In this document: positions 25,101-37,200 of the stretch, piece by piece
Position numbering within the stretch: position 1 is the stretch's first letter
Layout: each line of letters starts with the position of its first letter
Notes under the pieces: generated by a model
What the model was told of the DNA's origin: nothing
What the model saw: only the letters and a program-made list of their open reading frames with translations
Databases searched by the model: none
NCBI GenBank assembly: GCA_963693305.1
Contig: OY855907.1
Span: 39,148,856-39,212,855, forward strand
Length of the DNA: 64,000 bases
Reading direction: 5' to 3'
Source: Meandrina meandrites
Taxonomy: Eukaryota > Cnidaria > Anthozoa > Scleractinia > Meandrinidae
Position numbers and translations under genes: made by a program

Positions 25101-28100
25101 GTCGTGCTGATGGTATGGTCTGGTATTTGCCGCATCATCCCGTGCTCCACCCCGAGAAACCCAACAAGACCAGAGTTGTGTTCGACTGTGCTGCCAAATA
25201 TGCAAACACATCACTGAATGACCACCTGTTGCAAGGACCAGACTTTAATAACTCCTTAATTGGTGTGCTACTAAGGTTTAGGCAAGAACGTATAGCCTTA
25301 ATGTCAGACGTAGAGTCTATGTTCCACCAAGTCCAAGTTGCCCCAGATCACTGCGATTCCTTGCGTTTTTTGTGGTGGCCCGAGAATGATATGAACAAGG
25401 AGGCTCAAGAATACCGAATGAAAGTTCACCTATTCGGGGCGGTATCATCGCCAAGTTGTGCTGGATTTGCCTTGCGCAAGACGGCCAAAGATAACAGCGC
25501 TACTTTTCCCCTTGATGTCGTTGAAACCGTGAACAAAAACTTCTATGTCGACGACTGTTTGAAGTCGGTCGAAGATGAAAGTATGGCCATCGCGCTTGTT
25601 CCTAAGCTCAGTGAACTCTTAATGAAAGGAGGCTTCCATTTAACCAAATGGTTGTGTAACTCTCCAAAGGTGCTTGCAACTATCCCTGAGTCAGAGAGGG
25701 CAAAGTCTGTGAAAGAGCTCGATTTTGAAGACATGCCAACTGAGCGGGCCCTTGGCGTTAAATGGAATTTAGAATCGGACACGTTTGGATTTAAAGTGAA
25801 AGTTAAGGACAAGCCTCCAACACGCCGCGGTATGTTATCGATAGTGAGTTCAGTGTATGACCCGTTCGGATTTGCTAGTCCATTTGTACTACCTGCTAAA
25901 GCTGTCCTGCAGGATCTGTGTAGAAGAGGACTGAGTTGGGATGAAGCTGTCCCAGAGGAAAGCCTGAAGCGCTGGAAAGAATGGCTATTTGAACTCCCCC
26001 GCTTGGAAGAGTTTTTCATTGATCGCTGTGTCAAGCCGTACAGGTTCGGGAACATTTCCACGTGCCAACTTCATCACTTCAGTGACGCATCACAGATTGG
26101 TTATGGTGCGGTCACCTACCTTCGCCTCGTGGATGAAGGAGGCCAGATCCATTGTGCACTTCTCATGGCCAAGTCAAGACTTGCCCCTTTGAAGTCCATT
26201 AGTATACCACGACTTGAACTGTCTGCAGCAACTGTAGCTGTCAGACTTGACAAGATGATTAAACAAGAGTTAGAGTTTTCCATGGACGAATCAGTCTTCT
26301 GGACAGATAGTACATCAGTACTTAAGTACATTGCCAACAGTAACACAAGGTTCCACACCTTTGTGGCAAACAGGGTGTCGCAAATTCTTGATGGTTCTAC
26401 TCCTGTGCAATGGAGACACGTCCCAACTAAGCTGAACCCTGCTGACGATGCATCAAGGGGACTTAAGGTTGATGCCCTTCTAGCAGCTACCCGGTGGAAA
26501 ATGGGCCCATCCTTCTTGTGGGAGCAGGACGATAATTGGCCTAACCAGTCCACTATTGTTGAGGATCTTTCCAGCGATGACCCTGAAGTCAAGAAAACAA
26601 CCTTGGTCGGTGCTGTGTGCAAGAAGGAAGCTACTGTTGAAATCGATGAAGTATTTAAGAGATTCTCTTCATGGCATGATCTCAAGAAGTTCGTTGCCTG
26701 GATCCTAAGGTTCAAAACCAACCTTCGTAAAGCGTGCTGTCAAGCGATCGGTGAGCCAGCAAAACAGAAAGGAAACCAACCTATACAGCCGATTTCTACA
26801 ATCGAGATGAGAGATGCTGAACTAAGTATAATCAAACGTGTTCAAGAGGGACACTTTAAGGAAGAGATTGAAAGTTTGGCAGCTACGAAGAATCATGAAG
26901 GAAATTTAAGCTCAAGACCCAAGCCAAATTGCGTTAAGAAAGGCAGTAGTGTCTTTGGTTTAGACCCTGTTCTCATCGATGGCATTCTCAGAGTCGGAGG
27001 ACGTTTGCGTCGTGCCTCACTGCCCCAGGATGCTAAGCACCAAATCATCTTGCCGAAAAATCATCATGTGACAAACTTGATAGTACGACACTATCACTTG
27101 ATGTGTGGTCATTCAGGAAGAGAGTATGTTCTGTCGCTATTGCGGGGCAAGTTCTGGGTTATTCATGCAAATTCTGTGGTACGCAAGCTGCTCGCGAAGT
27201 GTTTTGACTGCAGGCGAAGACAAGCCCCAGCGTGCAATCAGAAGATGGCAGATCTTCCCGAGGAACGAGTGATGCCTGGTCAGCCACCTTTCAGCCATGT
27301 AGGGATCGACTTCTTTGGCCCGTTTCTAGTGAAGCGAGGTAGAAGTCAAGTCAAAAGATATGGATGCATCTTTACTTGTTTAGCCATAAGGGCAGTCCAC
27401 ATAGAAGTTGCCCACTCGCTGGATACTGATTCGTTCCTGAATGCGCTACGCCGTTTCATTGCAAGAAGAGGCAAGCCAGTGCTGGTGAGAACGGATAACG
27501 GTTCCAATTTCGTCAGTGGCGACAAGGAGATTCGTGCTAACATTCTTCAGTGGAACACCCAGCGGATTCATGAGTACTTGTTACAGCAAGATGTTCGTTG
27601 GATGTTCAATCCCCCTTCCGGATCACACCATGGTGGCATCTGGGAGCAGTGTATCCGCACCACCCGGAAGATCCTAAACGCCCTACTGAAGGAGCAAACC
27701 CTCAGCGATGAATCCTTGATGACTCTCATGTGTGAAGTAGAGTCGATCATAAATGGTAGGCCCATCACAAAGGTGTCTCCGGACCCAAGAGATTTAGAAG
27801 CTCTCACCCCAAATCATTTGCTTCTACTCCGATCTGGATCAGTTCTACCCCCAGGAATCTTCAGAAAGGAAGATACCTTTTCCCGCAGGAGATGGCGGCA
27901 AGTGCAGTATCTCGCAGACCAATTTTGGAGACGGTGGTCTCGTGAGTACATCCCTTTGTTACAGCAACGACAGAAGTGGAATTACCCTCGCAGAAATGTC
28001 GCTGTTGATGACATTGTGCTGATAGTTGACGACAAATCTCCTAGGAGCTGTTGGCCAATGGCGAGAGTGATCGAAGTCATGCCCGGGAAAGATGGATGTG

Positions 28101-28195
28101 TTCGCCGAGTGAAAGTGAAGACAAAGACATCAGAACTGGAGCGCGCTGTTGACAAGTGCGTTCTTCTTGAGGCTGCAGAGGAATGTGGACTGTGA
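22190..28195 (+). CDS. gag-pol: BEL2 gag-pol polyprotein, 2001 aa
   Basis: Single frame from ATG at 22190, the first ATG after the leader that opens a long frame. In order: Gag-like N-terminus with coiled coil (about 180-240) and DUF1759-type region (from about 326); zinc knuckles C567/C570/H574/C579 and C600/C603/H608/C613; aspartic protease (DUF1758 type) with LDSGSNSTF, D706; reverse transcriptase with SDVESMFHQV and YVDD at 1119-1122; Peptidase_A17-type connection (SVYDPFGFASP); RNase H (SDASQIGYGA, near 1299); integrase zinc finger H1636, H1641, C1671, C1674; integrase DDE D1707, D1769, E1819; C-terminal DUF5641-like region (VDDIVLIVDD...). No frameshift or missing catalytic residue was seen. 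Size and order are typical of BEL/Pao. No envelope gene follows. Confidence 0.97.
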   Translation: MDRLGSALNPDIDVPLDGDLPRSRKVNVTLNEEAVRDERILQLKKTRSGFKSALTKKRNELSELLHGDKSVDTVKMKIMELDQAFDNFKGAHDVYTKSLVEEDSIMESREYFESEYCAVKELKERAGARISELLFTHTPPAERDILPEDSISQIGSAIRSRASSGRSKSSRSSSTTSSTRLKYVEEAAKRKALEAKLKVFEEQKALAEKKFQLQQQEELLRIKSDLAQTAAREQVYAEADDLECSSEFDVKPEGTFQEKKKPVVKTRNPVASEISPESKPPLVNAVSPPSSNVETIQRVIESQERQAKCMEGLVTQQHQSALSLTLPKHEVPIFSGDPIQYCGFVKAFECLIESKTSSNSERLYYLVQYTRGEVQELMRSYLAMDPDEGYPEARKILKKRYGESYRIATAYVDRVTKGPALKAEDSKGLQKLSTLLTSCKNTLKSIGYGSKIENPDSLRGVIERLPYDLRKRWRSTADRITEDEDREVRFDDIVAFVEKQARTASHPVFGDILSSSKDQEKEKKKDRNPKFKNNNFATRVGDDNQAKGNGNSRYLPPRMTGAQNKNCVMCKKDHKLEDCPEFKSKSYDDRVQFAWSNFLCYNCLTPDHRVRECKRRITCKDCGRKHSSLLHPPPPVRVNENQSQPAISEVSGNPPVPGPQGTVTLVSNGFIGFTGSTNPVIGFPIVPVKVKARGCLDYVVTHAFLDSGSNSTFCTEELLKQLNVEGVETSLSLSTIEKENSRLECRVVSLEACDLQENEFVDLPTVFSTPILPVSPDDIPRQEDIARWPHLHGICLPQANTQVGLLIGNDNTRALEPIEIRQSRGEGPYAVRTVFGWTVNGPLGRESDGASRTANLIRGDVQLEKQFKKFCELEFSDSIVDATTQMSREDLKALDVMEQTTVLNVNHYQMALPWKSQQPSLPNNRALAEHRLKLLGKRFGRDPDLFGKYSSVIDDHLRKGYCEKVPVSSLSRADGMVWYLPHHPVLHPEKPNKTRVVFDCAAKYANTSLNDHLLQGPDFNNSLIGVLLRFRQERIALMSDVESMFHQVQVAPDHCDSLRFLWWPENDMNKEAQEYRMKVHLFGAVSSPSCAGFALRKTAKDNSATFPLDVVETVNKNFYVDDCLKSVEDESMAIALVPKLSELLMKGGFHLTKWLCNSPKVLATIPESERAKSVKELDFEDMPTERALGVKWNLESDTFGFKVKVKDKPPTRRGMLSIVSSVYDPFGFASPFVLPAKAVLQDLCRRGLSWDEAVPEESLKRWKEWLFELPRLEEFFIDRCVKPYRFGNISTCQLHHFSDASQIGYGAVTYLRLVDEGGQIHCALLMAKSRLAPLKSISIPRLELSAATVAVRLDKMIKQELEFSMDESVFWTDSTSVLKYIANSNTRFHTFVANRVSQILDGSTPVQWRHVPTKLNPADDASRGLKVDALLAATRWKMGPSFLWEQDDNWPNQSTIVEDLSSDDPEVKKTTLVGAVCKKEATVEIDEVFKRFSSWHDLKKFVAWILRFKTNLRKACCQAIGEPAKQKGNQPIQPISTIEMRDAELSIIKRVQEGHFKEEIESLAATKNHEGNLSSRPKPNCVKKGSSVFGLDPVLIDGILRVGGRLRRASLPQDAKHQIILPKNHHVTNLIVRHYHLMCGHSGREYVLSLLRGKFWVIHANSVVRKLLAKCFDCRRRQAPACNQKMADLPEERVMPGQPPFSHVGIDFFGPFLVKRGRSQVKRYGCIFTCLAIRAVHIEVAHSLDTDSFLNALRRFIARRGKPVLVRTDNGSNFVSGDKEIRANILQWNTQRIHEYLLQQDVRWMFNPPSGSHHGGIWEQCIRTTRKILNALLKEQTLSDESLMTLMCEVESIINGRPITKVSPDPRDLEALTPNHLLLLRSGSVLPPGIFRKEDTFSRRRWRQVQYLADQFWRRWSREYIPLLQQRQKWNYPRRNVAVDDIVLIVDDKSPRSCWPMARVIEVMPGKDGCVRRVKVKTKTSELERAVDKCVLLEAAEECGL

Positions 28196-28435
28196 ACACA
28201 CTTTAAGAACTTTTATGTTGAACATGCGTTTCATCTTTTTTTTTTTTTTTTTTTTTACGAGTTGAAATTTGTAGGGTTGGAACATCAGTTTTCAGATTAG
28301 AAGTATCCGTAGAACCTCTTTACAAAGGAGATTTATCAACGGACGTGAGAGATTTATTTTAACTTTAAGGACTGAGTGACACTTGTTTAAATGCTTAGCC
28401 GTAAATACCCGTGATGCATTTAACGGGGCGGGAAA
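28196..28435 (+). other. BEL2 3' untranslated region with polypurine tract
   Basis: 240 bp, with a T run near 28236-28256. It ends in GGGGCGGGAAA (28425-28435), directly abutting the 3' LTR, where a polypurine primer for plus-strand synthesis belongs. Confidence 0.7.
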
Positions 28436-28931
28436 TGTAAGCTCAAGTTTTGGTTGTATTGTACAGCGGTTTCACCCGCGAGTTTAGTGTTCAGGCCTGC
28501 GCATTGCGGTGAAAACACATGTGGTGAAATGGCCGCCATGTTCAGGGGGCGACCATGTGAGTGGAAAGTTTTTTTCTTGTGTATCGAAGTTTACCTAGGT
28601 TCAGCGTGTTTCGTAAGTATTACTTGCCCGTCTTGTACACCAGTGTTTTTTGGCAAGTATTTCTTAGCGTGTATTCTTTGTATTTCTTTATAGAAACCGT
28701 GCAAAGGTGCAAACGTGCGAACATACAAACGTGTTATTGTGTATTTTTTAAGCCTTCGAGCTCATCGGGCAAACTGTGTGACGTGCCCTTGTGCAGTGAC
28801 CGAGTTCAGGATTGTGAGATTAAAGTACAGAGTGTGGCACGCGTTTGGAACCTGGATTTGTGTTTGTTTTACTTCGTGTGTTTGGTTTAACCTGTGGCCG
28901 ATATTTGTGCGTCGAGATTTTAGCGGCTACA
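28436..28931 (+). repeat. BEL2 3' LTR (496 bp)
   Basis: Identical by eye to 21625-22119 except for seven instead of six T after GGAAAG. Followed by the GTGTG duplication. Confidence 0.95.
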
Positions 28932-31613
28932 GTGTGCACAAAGATGACTGTACACCCAGGGAAGTTTACACAAGAATGACTGTACAAGCATATAAGTGTG
29001 CACAAAAATAACTGTACACCCACATAACTGTGCACAAAAATGACTGTACACCCAGATAAGGGTGCACAAAAATGACCTTACACCCACATAAGTGTGCATA
29101 AAAATGCCTGGACACGTACATCAGTGTGCACAAAAAAGACTATACCCCGACATAAGTGTGCGCAAAAATGAATGTACACCCACATAAGTGTGAATAAAAG
29201 TGACTGTACACGCACATAAGTGTGCACAAAAATGACTGTACACCCACATAAGTGTGCATAATAATGACTGTACACGCACATAAGAGTGTACAAAAATGAC
29301 CTTACACCCAGATAAGTGTGCACAAAACTGACTGTACACCCACATAAGTGTAGACATAAATGACTGTACACGCACATGAGTGTGTGCAAAAAGGACTGTA
29401 CACGCACCTAAGTGTCCACAAAGATGAGTGTACAGCCACAGAAGTTTGCACAAAAATGACTGTACACGCATATAAGTGTGCACAAAAATAACTGTACACG
29501 CACATAAGTGTGCACAATAATGACTATACACCCACATAAGTGTGCACAAAGATGACTGTACACCCACAGAAGTTTACAAAAAAATGACTGCACACGCATA
29601 TAAGTGTGCACAAAAATAACTGTACACGCACATAAGTGTGCACAATAATGACTATACACCCACATAAGTGTACACAAAGATGACTGTACACCCACAGAAG
29701 TTTGCACAAAAACGACTGTACACGCGTATAAGTGTGCACAAAAATAACTGTACACCCACATAACTGTGAACAATAATGACTGTACACCCACATAAGTGTG
29801 CACAAAAATGACTTTACACGCACATAAGTGTGCACAAAAGTGACTGTACACCCACACATGTGTGCAGAAAAATGACAGTACACGCACGTAAGTGTGCACA
29901 AAAATGACTGTACCCCGACATAAGTGTGCACAAAGATGACTGTACACACACAGAAGTTTGCACAAAAATGACTGTACACGCACAAAAGTTTGCACAAAAA
30001 TAACTGTAAACGCACATAAGTGTGCACAAAAATAACTGTACACGCACATAACTGTGCACAAAAATGACCTTACACCCACATAAGTGTGCACAAAGATGAC
30101 TGTACACGCACAGAAGTGTGCACAAAAATGACCTTACACCCAGATAAGTGTGCACAAAAATGACTGTACACCCAAATAAGTGTGCACAAAGATGACTTTA
30201 CACTCACATAAGTGTGCACAAAAATGATTGTACACGCATATAAGTGTGCACAAAAATAACTGTACACGCACATAAGTGTGCACAAAAAGGACTGTACACG
30301 CACATAAATGTGAACAAAAATGACTGTACCCCGGCATAAGTGTGCACAAAAATTAATGTACACCCACATAAGTGTGAACAAAAATGACTTTACACGCACA
30401 AAAGTGTGCACAAAAATGACTGTACACCCAGATAAGTGTGCAGAATAATGACTGTACACGCACATAAGAGTGCACATTAATGACCCTACACGCACATAAG
30501 TGTGCACAATAATGACTGTACACGCACATAAGTTTGCACAAAAATGACTATACACGCACATACGTGTGCACAAAATGACTGTACCCCCACATAAGTGTAC
30601 ACAAAAATGAATGTACACCCACGTAAGTGTGCACAAAAATGACTGTACACGCACATAAGTGTGCACAAAAATGACTGTACGCCAACAAGAGTGTAGACAT
30701 AAATGACTGTACATGCACATAAGTATGCGCAAAAATGACAGCACACGCACATAAGTGTGCACAAAGATGACTGTACACCCACAGAAGTTTACACAAGAAT
30801 GACTGTACAAGCATATAAGTGTGCACAAAAAATAACTGTACACCCACATAACTGTGCACAAAAATGACTGTACACCCAGATAAGGGTGCACAAAAATGAC
30901 TGTACACCCAGATAAGTGTGCATAAAAATGCCTGTACACGTACATAAGTGTGCACAAAAAAGACTGTACCCCGACATAAGTGTGCACAAAAATAAATGTA
31001 CACCCACATAAGTGTGAATAAAAATGACTGTACACGCACATAAGTGTGCACAAAAATGACCTTACACCCAGATAAGTGTGCACAAAACTGACTGTACGCC
31101 CACATAAGTGTAGACATAAATGACTATACACGCACATGAGTGTGTGCAAAAATGACTGTACACGCACCTAAGTGTTCACAAAGATGAGTGTACACCCACA
31201 GAAGTTTGCACAAAAATGACTGTACACGCATATAAGTGTGCACAAAAATAACTGTACACGCACATAAGTGTGCACAATAATGACTATACACCCACATAAG
31301 TGTGCACAAAGATGACTGTACACACACAGAAGTTTGCACAAAAATGACTGCACACGCACATAAGTGTGCACAAAAACATCTGTACACCCACATAACTGTG
31401 CACAATAATGACTGTACACCCACATAAGTGTGCACAAAAATGACTGTACACGCACATATGTGTGCACAAAAATGACAGTACACGCACGTAAGTGTGCACA
31501 AAAATGACTGTAAACCCACAGAAGTTTGCACAAAAATGACTGTACACGCACAAAAGTGTGCACAAAAATAACTGTAAACGCACATAAGTGTGCACAATAA
31601 TGACTGTACACCC
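28932..31613. repeat. 32-bp satellite array 2, right of BEL2
   Basis: Continues the array broken by BEL2, starting with the second GTGTG. It keeps the same variant order as array 1 and ends ACTGTACACCC before spacer A. Confidence 0.95.
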
Positions 31614-31737
31614 CATGTTATGTTCATTTAAAAGTGATTTGTTTCCTATGTTTCAGTGGCATGCCTAAACTAGCTACCTCGAAGCTAAGTGTATGACCAC
31701 TATAAACAACATTTACATTTTTTTACATTTACATTTT
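31614..31737. repeat. Spacer A, copy 3
   Basis: CATGTTATGTTCATTTAAAA... module, full length. Confidence 0.9.
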
Positions 31738-32059
31738 TACCCACATAAGTGTGCAAAAAATGACTTTACATGCACATAAGTGTGCACAAAAATGACTGTA
31801 GACGCACATAAGTGTGCACAAAGACGACTGTACACCCAGATAATTTTGCACAAAAATGACTGTACACCCACATAAGTTTGCACAAAAAAGGACTGTACAC
31901 GCACATAAGTGTGCACAGAAATGACTGTAAACTCATATAAGTGTGCACAAAAATGACTGCAAACGCACATAAGTTAGCACAATAATGACTGCACACGCAC
32001 ATAGGTGTGCACAAAAATGACTGTACATCCACATAAGTGTGCACAAAAATGACTGTACA
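31738..32059. repeat. Short satellite block between spacers A and B, copy 3
   Basis: About ten monomers in the standard A-B order, with one extra A in a monomer near 31885. Confidence 0.9.
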
Positions 32060-34218
32060 GCCTTTTTGTGCCTGATATCTGAGCGAATTTGCAAAAACCT
32101 GGTCGCCGAGGTTTTCGGTTGGACTCGGGCGAAGCCCGAGTCCAAGCCCAGCTGGTGCCCTTAACGGTAGGGGGGCTGCCGTCACCAGTGCCCTGGTGAC
32201 CTGGCCCAGGGTCTTAGCTATCCGCCGGTGCCTGGTTGGCGGACTAGCTGTTAAAAGCAGGGGGGGAGGGGAGGGTTTTTCTGTACATGCTTGGGCCTGT
32301 TTGTGTTAAATTTTGAGCACGTTTGTGTTGAATTTTGAATGCCCTGTGGGGGCTGTCGATTATTTTGATTGACGTTGCTTGAGGGTTCCCTGCTGAGAAG
32401 GGACCTGGCTGGTGTGTCAGGTGTCACGTGGGCTGGTGACGTGACAATCTCTAGCCAGGGGGGGAGGCCCAGGGACTTGTACCAGCTTGGAGTGTTTTGG
32501 CTTGTGGGCGACCAGGTTCTTGCAAATCCGCTAAAAATGGCTGTTCAAAATCTGTTAAAATCTGTGACAAAGCTCCTTTAAATACATGCAAGCAAGTCCT
32601 GATGTGATGGACTTTTAATTTTCTGGTCTCTTGAAAATACAACATATAGTTTCACGTCTTGTCACCAGTCTCATCTACCTTCTTTAAAGACATGATAAGA
32701 GCACCCCCCCCCCCCCTGTGAGTGAACTTGGCAACAGTTGAACAAAACATACCAGTTTGAAGGGAAGTATAGTTATACTGTTGAATGACACAAATTTTAT
32801 TCTTTAGACACTGAATTGAAAAATTGAAATTTTTTCAGCACTCATGTGGAATCCTCTTAGACCCTTTTTGTGTTGTCAGGCCTCATATAGATATGTATAG
32901 CTATGCGCATCTATGGATCTAGACAGGGAAAGGTTGTACAAATCCATTAGGGGGTGAAAGGCACATGGACAACTAGACAGCTTTATCAACCCTGCATATA
33001 TCCATGCAGTACTTGGGCTGGAAAGAGCACAACAAAGTTGCTAGTAACAATAGTAGCTGTTACAGGAAACAAGTTCAAAATATGGATACGCATCTATGGT
33101 ATAGTGGAGTTCCCTGTACTAGGCAATGGTTGTAGAAGCGTAATAAAAGGAATATGGATTAATGAAAAAGACGAAATAGTGAATTGCTTATGATTTGAGT
33201 GTGAAATACAAAAAATCCATATGGTACCGAAAGAACCGGAAAACTGATTTTGCAATATTGAGGGAAGAGTGGGATTCCTGTGGGCTTTTACATAAGGCCT
33301 GTTTTAGCCTAAAATGTGCAATGAATTTGTTTTTTTAAACTTTGTTTGAATGTTATGTCACATAAATCAAAAGACATTTTGCACTGGGAGAAAGGAAAAT
33401 AACTGAAAATGGGGTTCATATTAGTTAACTTCCAGCTTAGGTAAGTTCGGTGATGACTGACTTGCTGCTGCCCGGTACGAAAACCCTAGAAAACCCTGTG
33501 GGAAAAAATAAAGGGAACGTACTCTCCTCATCGAAGGCTGAGCGCACTACCCCTGGAGATGGGGCCAATCAAATACCGAATTAATTTAAGCTATATTTAT
33601 AAATATGTGTCAAGTCCACAATATTGTTCAGACGTGCAAGTGTCCTGAGCTGTGCCACTGACTGAGCTCCACCAAGGCATGTCAGAGGTAATCCAACAAC
33701 TGATAGCAGGACAGACAGGCATCTCCAAATCAGCTCGACCATGCAAAAACAGAGAAATAACGAAACAATGAATGAGAAAGGGTGATGATTTTCTGGGTGG
33801 GATATGGGCAAATAAATTTTTAAATGAGATCAGTAGTTGTACATAAACTATATTCCATAGTGGTTAAACCACATACAGTATTCAATGACCACCCAGGGCC
33901 AATGAAAGGAAAATCCTATTGCAGCCAACCCACGTGAGTTGATGTGAAAGACAAAATATTCTGTTTAGTCAATCGATGCCAAACATAATACCATTGAGAA
34001 ACTACAAAAGCAGCAGAATAAAACAGGGCACCCAAAGGGTACATGTGCGGGATACAATGTTGCGATTCATCTGCATAACTCACTTGTATAAGTTATTTAC
34101 ATAATTTTCTTTTCTTTTCAACAAATGCATACTGATTATAGCGCACCATTGAAGGGAAGTGCTTTAACATTCAGTTACAGTGCTTTTACAGCTAGACAAG
34201 GATATGGCTGAATCCAAT
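32060..34218. repeat. Spacer B, copy 3
   Basis: Full-length module with poly-C near 32703-32716. Several private substitutions (for example GGCTTTTACATAAGG where the others have GGCATTTACATAAGG) show it is not a collapsed duplicate of another copy. Confidence 0.9.
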
Positions 34219-37200
34219 AAGTGTGCACATAAGTGTGCACAAAAATGACTGCACAAGCACATAAGTGTGCACAAAGATGACTGTACACCCATATAAGTGT
34301 ACACATAAATTACTGTAAAGGAAAATAAGTTTGCACAAAAATGACTGTACATGCACATAAGTGTGCCCAAAGGTGACTGTACACCCACATAAGTGTGCAC
34401 AAAAATGACTGCAAACCCACATAAGTGTGCACAATAATGACTGCACACGCACATAAGTGTGCACAAAAATGACTGTACACGCACATAAGTGTGCACAAAA
34501 ATGAATGTACACCCACATAAGTGAACAAAAATGACTGTACACGCACAAAAGTGTGCACAAAAATGACTGAACACCCACATAAGTGTGCACAATAATGACT
34601 GTACACGCACATAAGAGTGCACGTTAATGATCGTACACGCACATAAGTGTGCACAATAATGACTGTACACGCACATAAGTTTGCACAAAAATGACTATAC
34701 AAGCACATACGTGTGCACAAAATGACTGTACCCCCACATAAGTGTACACAAAAATGAATGTACACCCACGTAAGTGTGCACAAAAATGACTGTACACGCA
34801 CATAAGTGTGCGCAAAAATGACTGTACACCCACATAAGTGTAGACATAAATGACTGTACATGCACATAAGTATGCGCAAAAATGACTGCACACGCACATA
34901 AGTGTGCACAAAGATGACTGTACACCCACAGAAGTTTACACAAGAATGACTGTAAAGCATATCAGTGTGCACAAAAATAACTGTACACCCACATAACTGT
35001 GCACAAAAATGACTGTACACCCAGATAAGGGTGCATAAAAATGACCTTACACCCACATAAGTGTGAATAAAAATGCCTGTACACGTACATAAGTGTGCAC
35101 AAAAAAGACTGTACCCCGACATAAGTGTTCACAAAAATGACTGTACACCCACATAAGTGTGCACAAAAATGACTGTACACCCACATAAGTGTGCACAAAA
35201 ATGACTGTACACCCACATAAGTGTGCATAATAATGACTGTACACGCACATAAGAGTGTACAAAAATGACCTTACACCCAGATAAGTGTGCACAAAAATGA
35301 ATGTACACCCACATAAGTGTGCATAATAATGACTGTACACCCACATAAGTGTGAATAATAATGACTGTACACCCACATAAGTGTGCATAATAATGACTGT
35401 ACACCCACATAAGTGTGCATAATAATGACTGTACACGCCCCTAAGTGTGCATAATAATGACTGTACACCCACATAAGTGTGCATAATAATGACTGTAAAA
35501 GCCCATAAGTGTGCACAAAAATGAATGTACTTCCACATAAGTGTGCATAATAATGACTGTACACGCACATAAGTGTGCATAATAATGACTGTACACGCAC
35601 ATAAGTGTGCATAATAATGACTGTACACGCACATAAGAGTGTACAAAAATGACCTTACACCCAGATAAGTGTGCACAAAAATGAATGTACACCCACATAA
35701 GTGTGCATAATAATGACTGTACACCCACGTAAGTGTGCATAATAATGACTGTACACCCACATAAGTGTGCATAATAATGACTGTACACCCACATAAGTGT
35801 GCATAATAATGACTGTACACGCCCATAAGTGTGCATAATAATGACTGTACACCCACATAAGTGTGCATAATAAAGACTGTACACGCCCATAAGTGTACAA
35901 AGAAATGAATGTACACCCACATAAGTGTGCATAATAATGACTGTACACGCACATAAGTGTGCATAATAATGACTGTACACGCCCATAAGTGTGCATAATA
36001 ATGACTGTACACCCACATAAGTTTGCATAATAATGACTTTACACGCACATAAGTTTGCATAATAATGACTGTACACCCACATAAGTGTGCATAATAATGA
36101 CTGTACACGCCCATAAGTGTGCATAATAATGACTGTACACCCACATAAGTGTGCATAATAATGACTTTACACGCACATAAGTGTGCATAATAATGACTGT
36201 ACACGCACATAAGTGTGCATAATAATGACTTTACACCCACATAAGTGTGCATAATAATGACTGTACACCCACATAAGTTTGCATAATAATGACTTTACAC
36301 GCACATAAGTTTGCATAATAATGACTGTACACCCACATAAGTGTGCATAATAATGACTGTACACGCCCATAAGTGTGCATAATAATGACTGTACACCCAC
36401 ATAAGTGTGCATAATAATGACTTTACACGCACATAAGTGTGCATAATAATGACTGTACACGCACATAAGTGTGCATAATAATGACTTTACACCCACATAA
36501 GTGTGCATAATAATGACTGTACACCCACATAAGTGTGCATAATAATGACTGTACACGCCCCTAAGTGTGCATAATAATGACTGTACACCCACATAAGTGT
36601 GCATAATAATGACTGTACACGCTCATAAGTGTGCACAAAAATGAATGTACACCCACATAAGTGTGCATAATAATGACTGTACACGCACATAAGTGTGCAT
36701 AATAATGACTGTACACGCCCATAAGTGTGCATAATAATGACTGTACACGCACATAAGAGTGTACAAAATTGACCTTACACCAAGATAAGTGTGCACAAAA
36801 ATGAATGTACACCCACATAAGTGTGCATAATAATGACTGTACACCCACATAAGTGTGCATAATAATGACTGTACACCCACATAAGTGTGCATAATAATGA
36901 CTTTACACGCACATAAGTGTGCATAATAATGACTGTACACCCACATAAGTGTGCATAATAATGACTGTACACCCACATAAGTGTGAATAATAATGACTGT
37001 ACACCCACATAAGTGTGCATAATAATGACTGTACACGCCCATAAGTTTGCATAATTATGACTTTACACCCACATAAGTGTGCATAATAATGACTGTACAC
37101 GCCCATAAGTGTGCATAATAATGACTTTACACGCACATAAGTGTGCATAATAATGACTGTACACGCCCATAAGTGTGCATAATAATGACTTTCCACCCAC

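Larger units (their letters stand above)
21625..28931 (+). mobile_element. Complete BEL/Pao LTR retrotransposon BEL2
   Basis: 7,307 bp with two LTRs (495 and 496 bp) that differ by one T in a T run, a 5-bp GTGTG target duplication, a short leader, and one uninterrupted gag-pol frame of 2001 codons. All expected domains and catalytic residues are present. It inserted into the 32-bp satellite. Near-identical LTRs and an intact frame point to very recent insertion and possible activity. It is a different family from BEL1: LTR sequence and length are unrelated and the proteins are clearly diverged. Confidence 0.97.
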
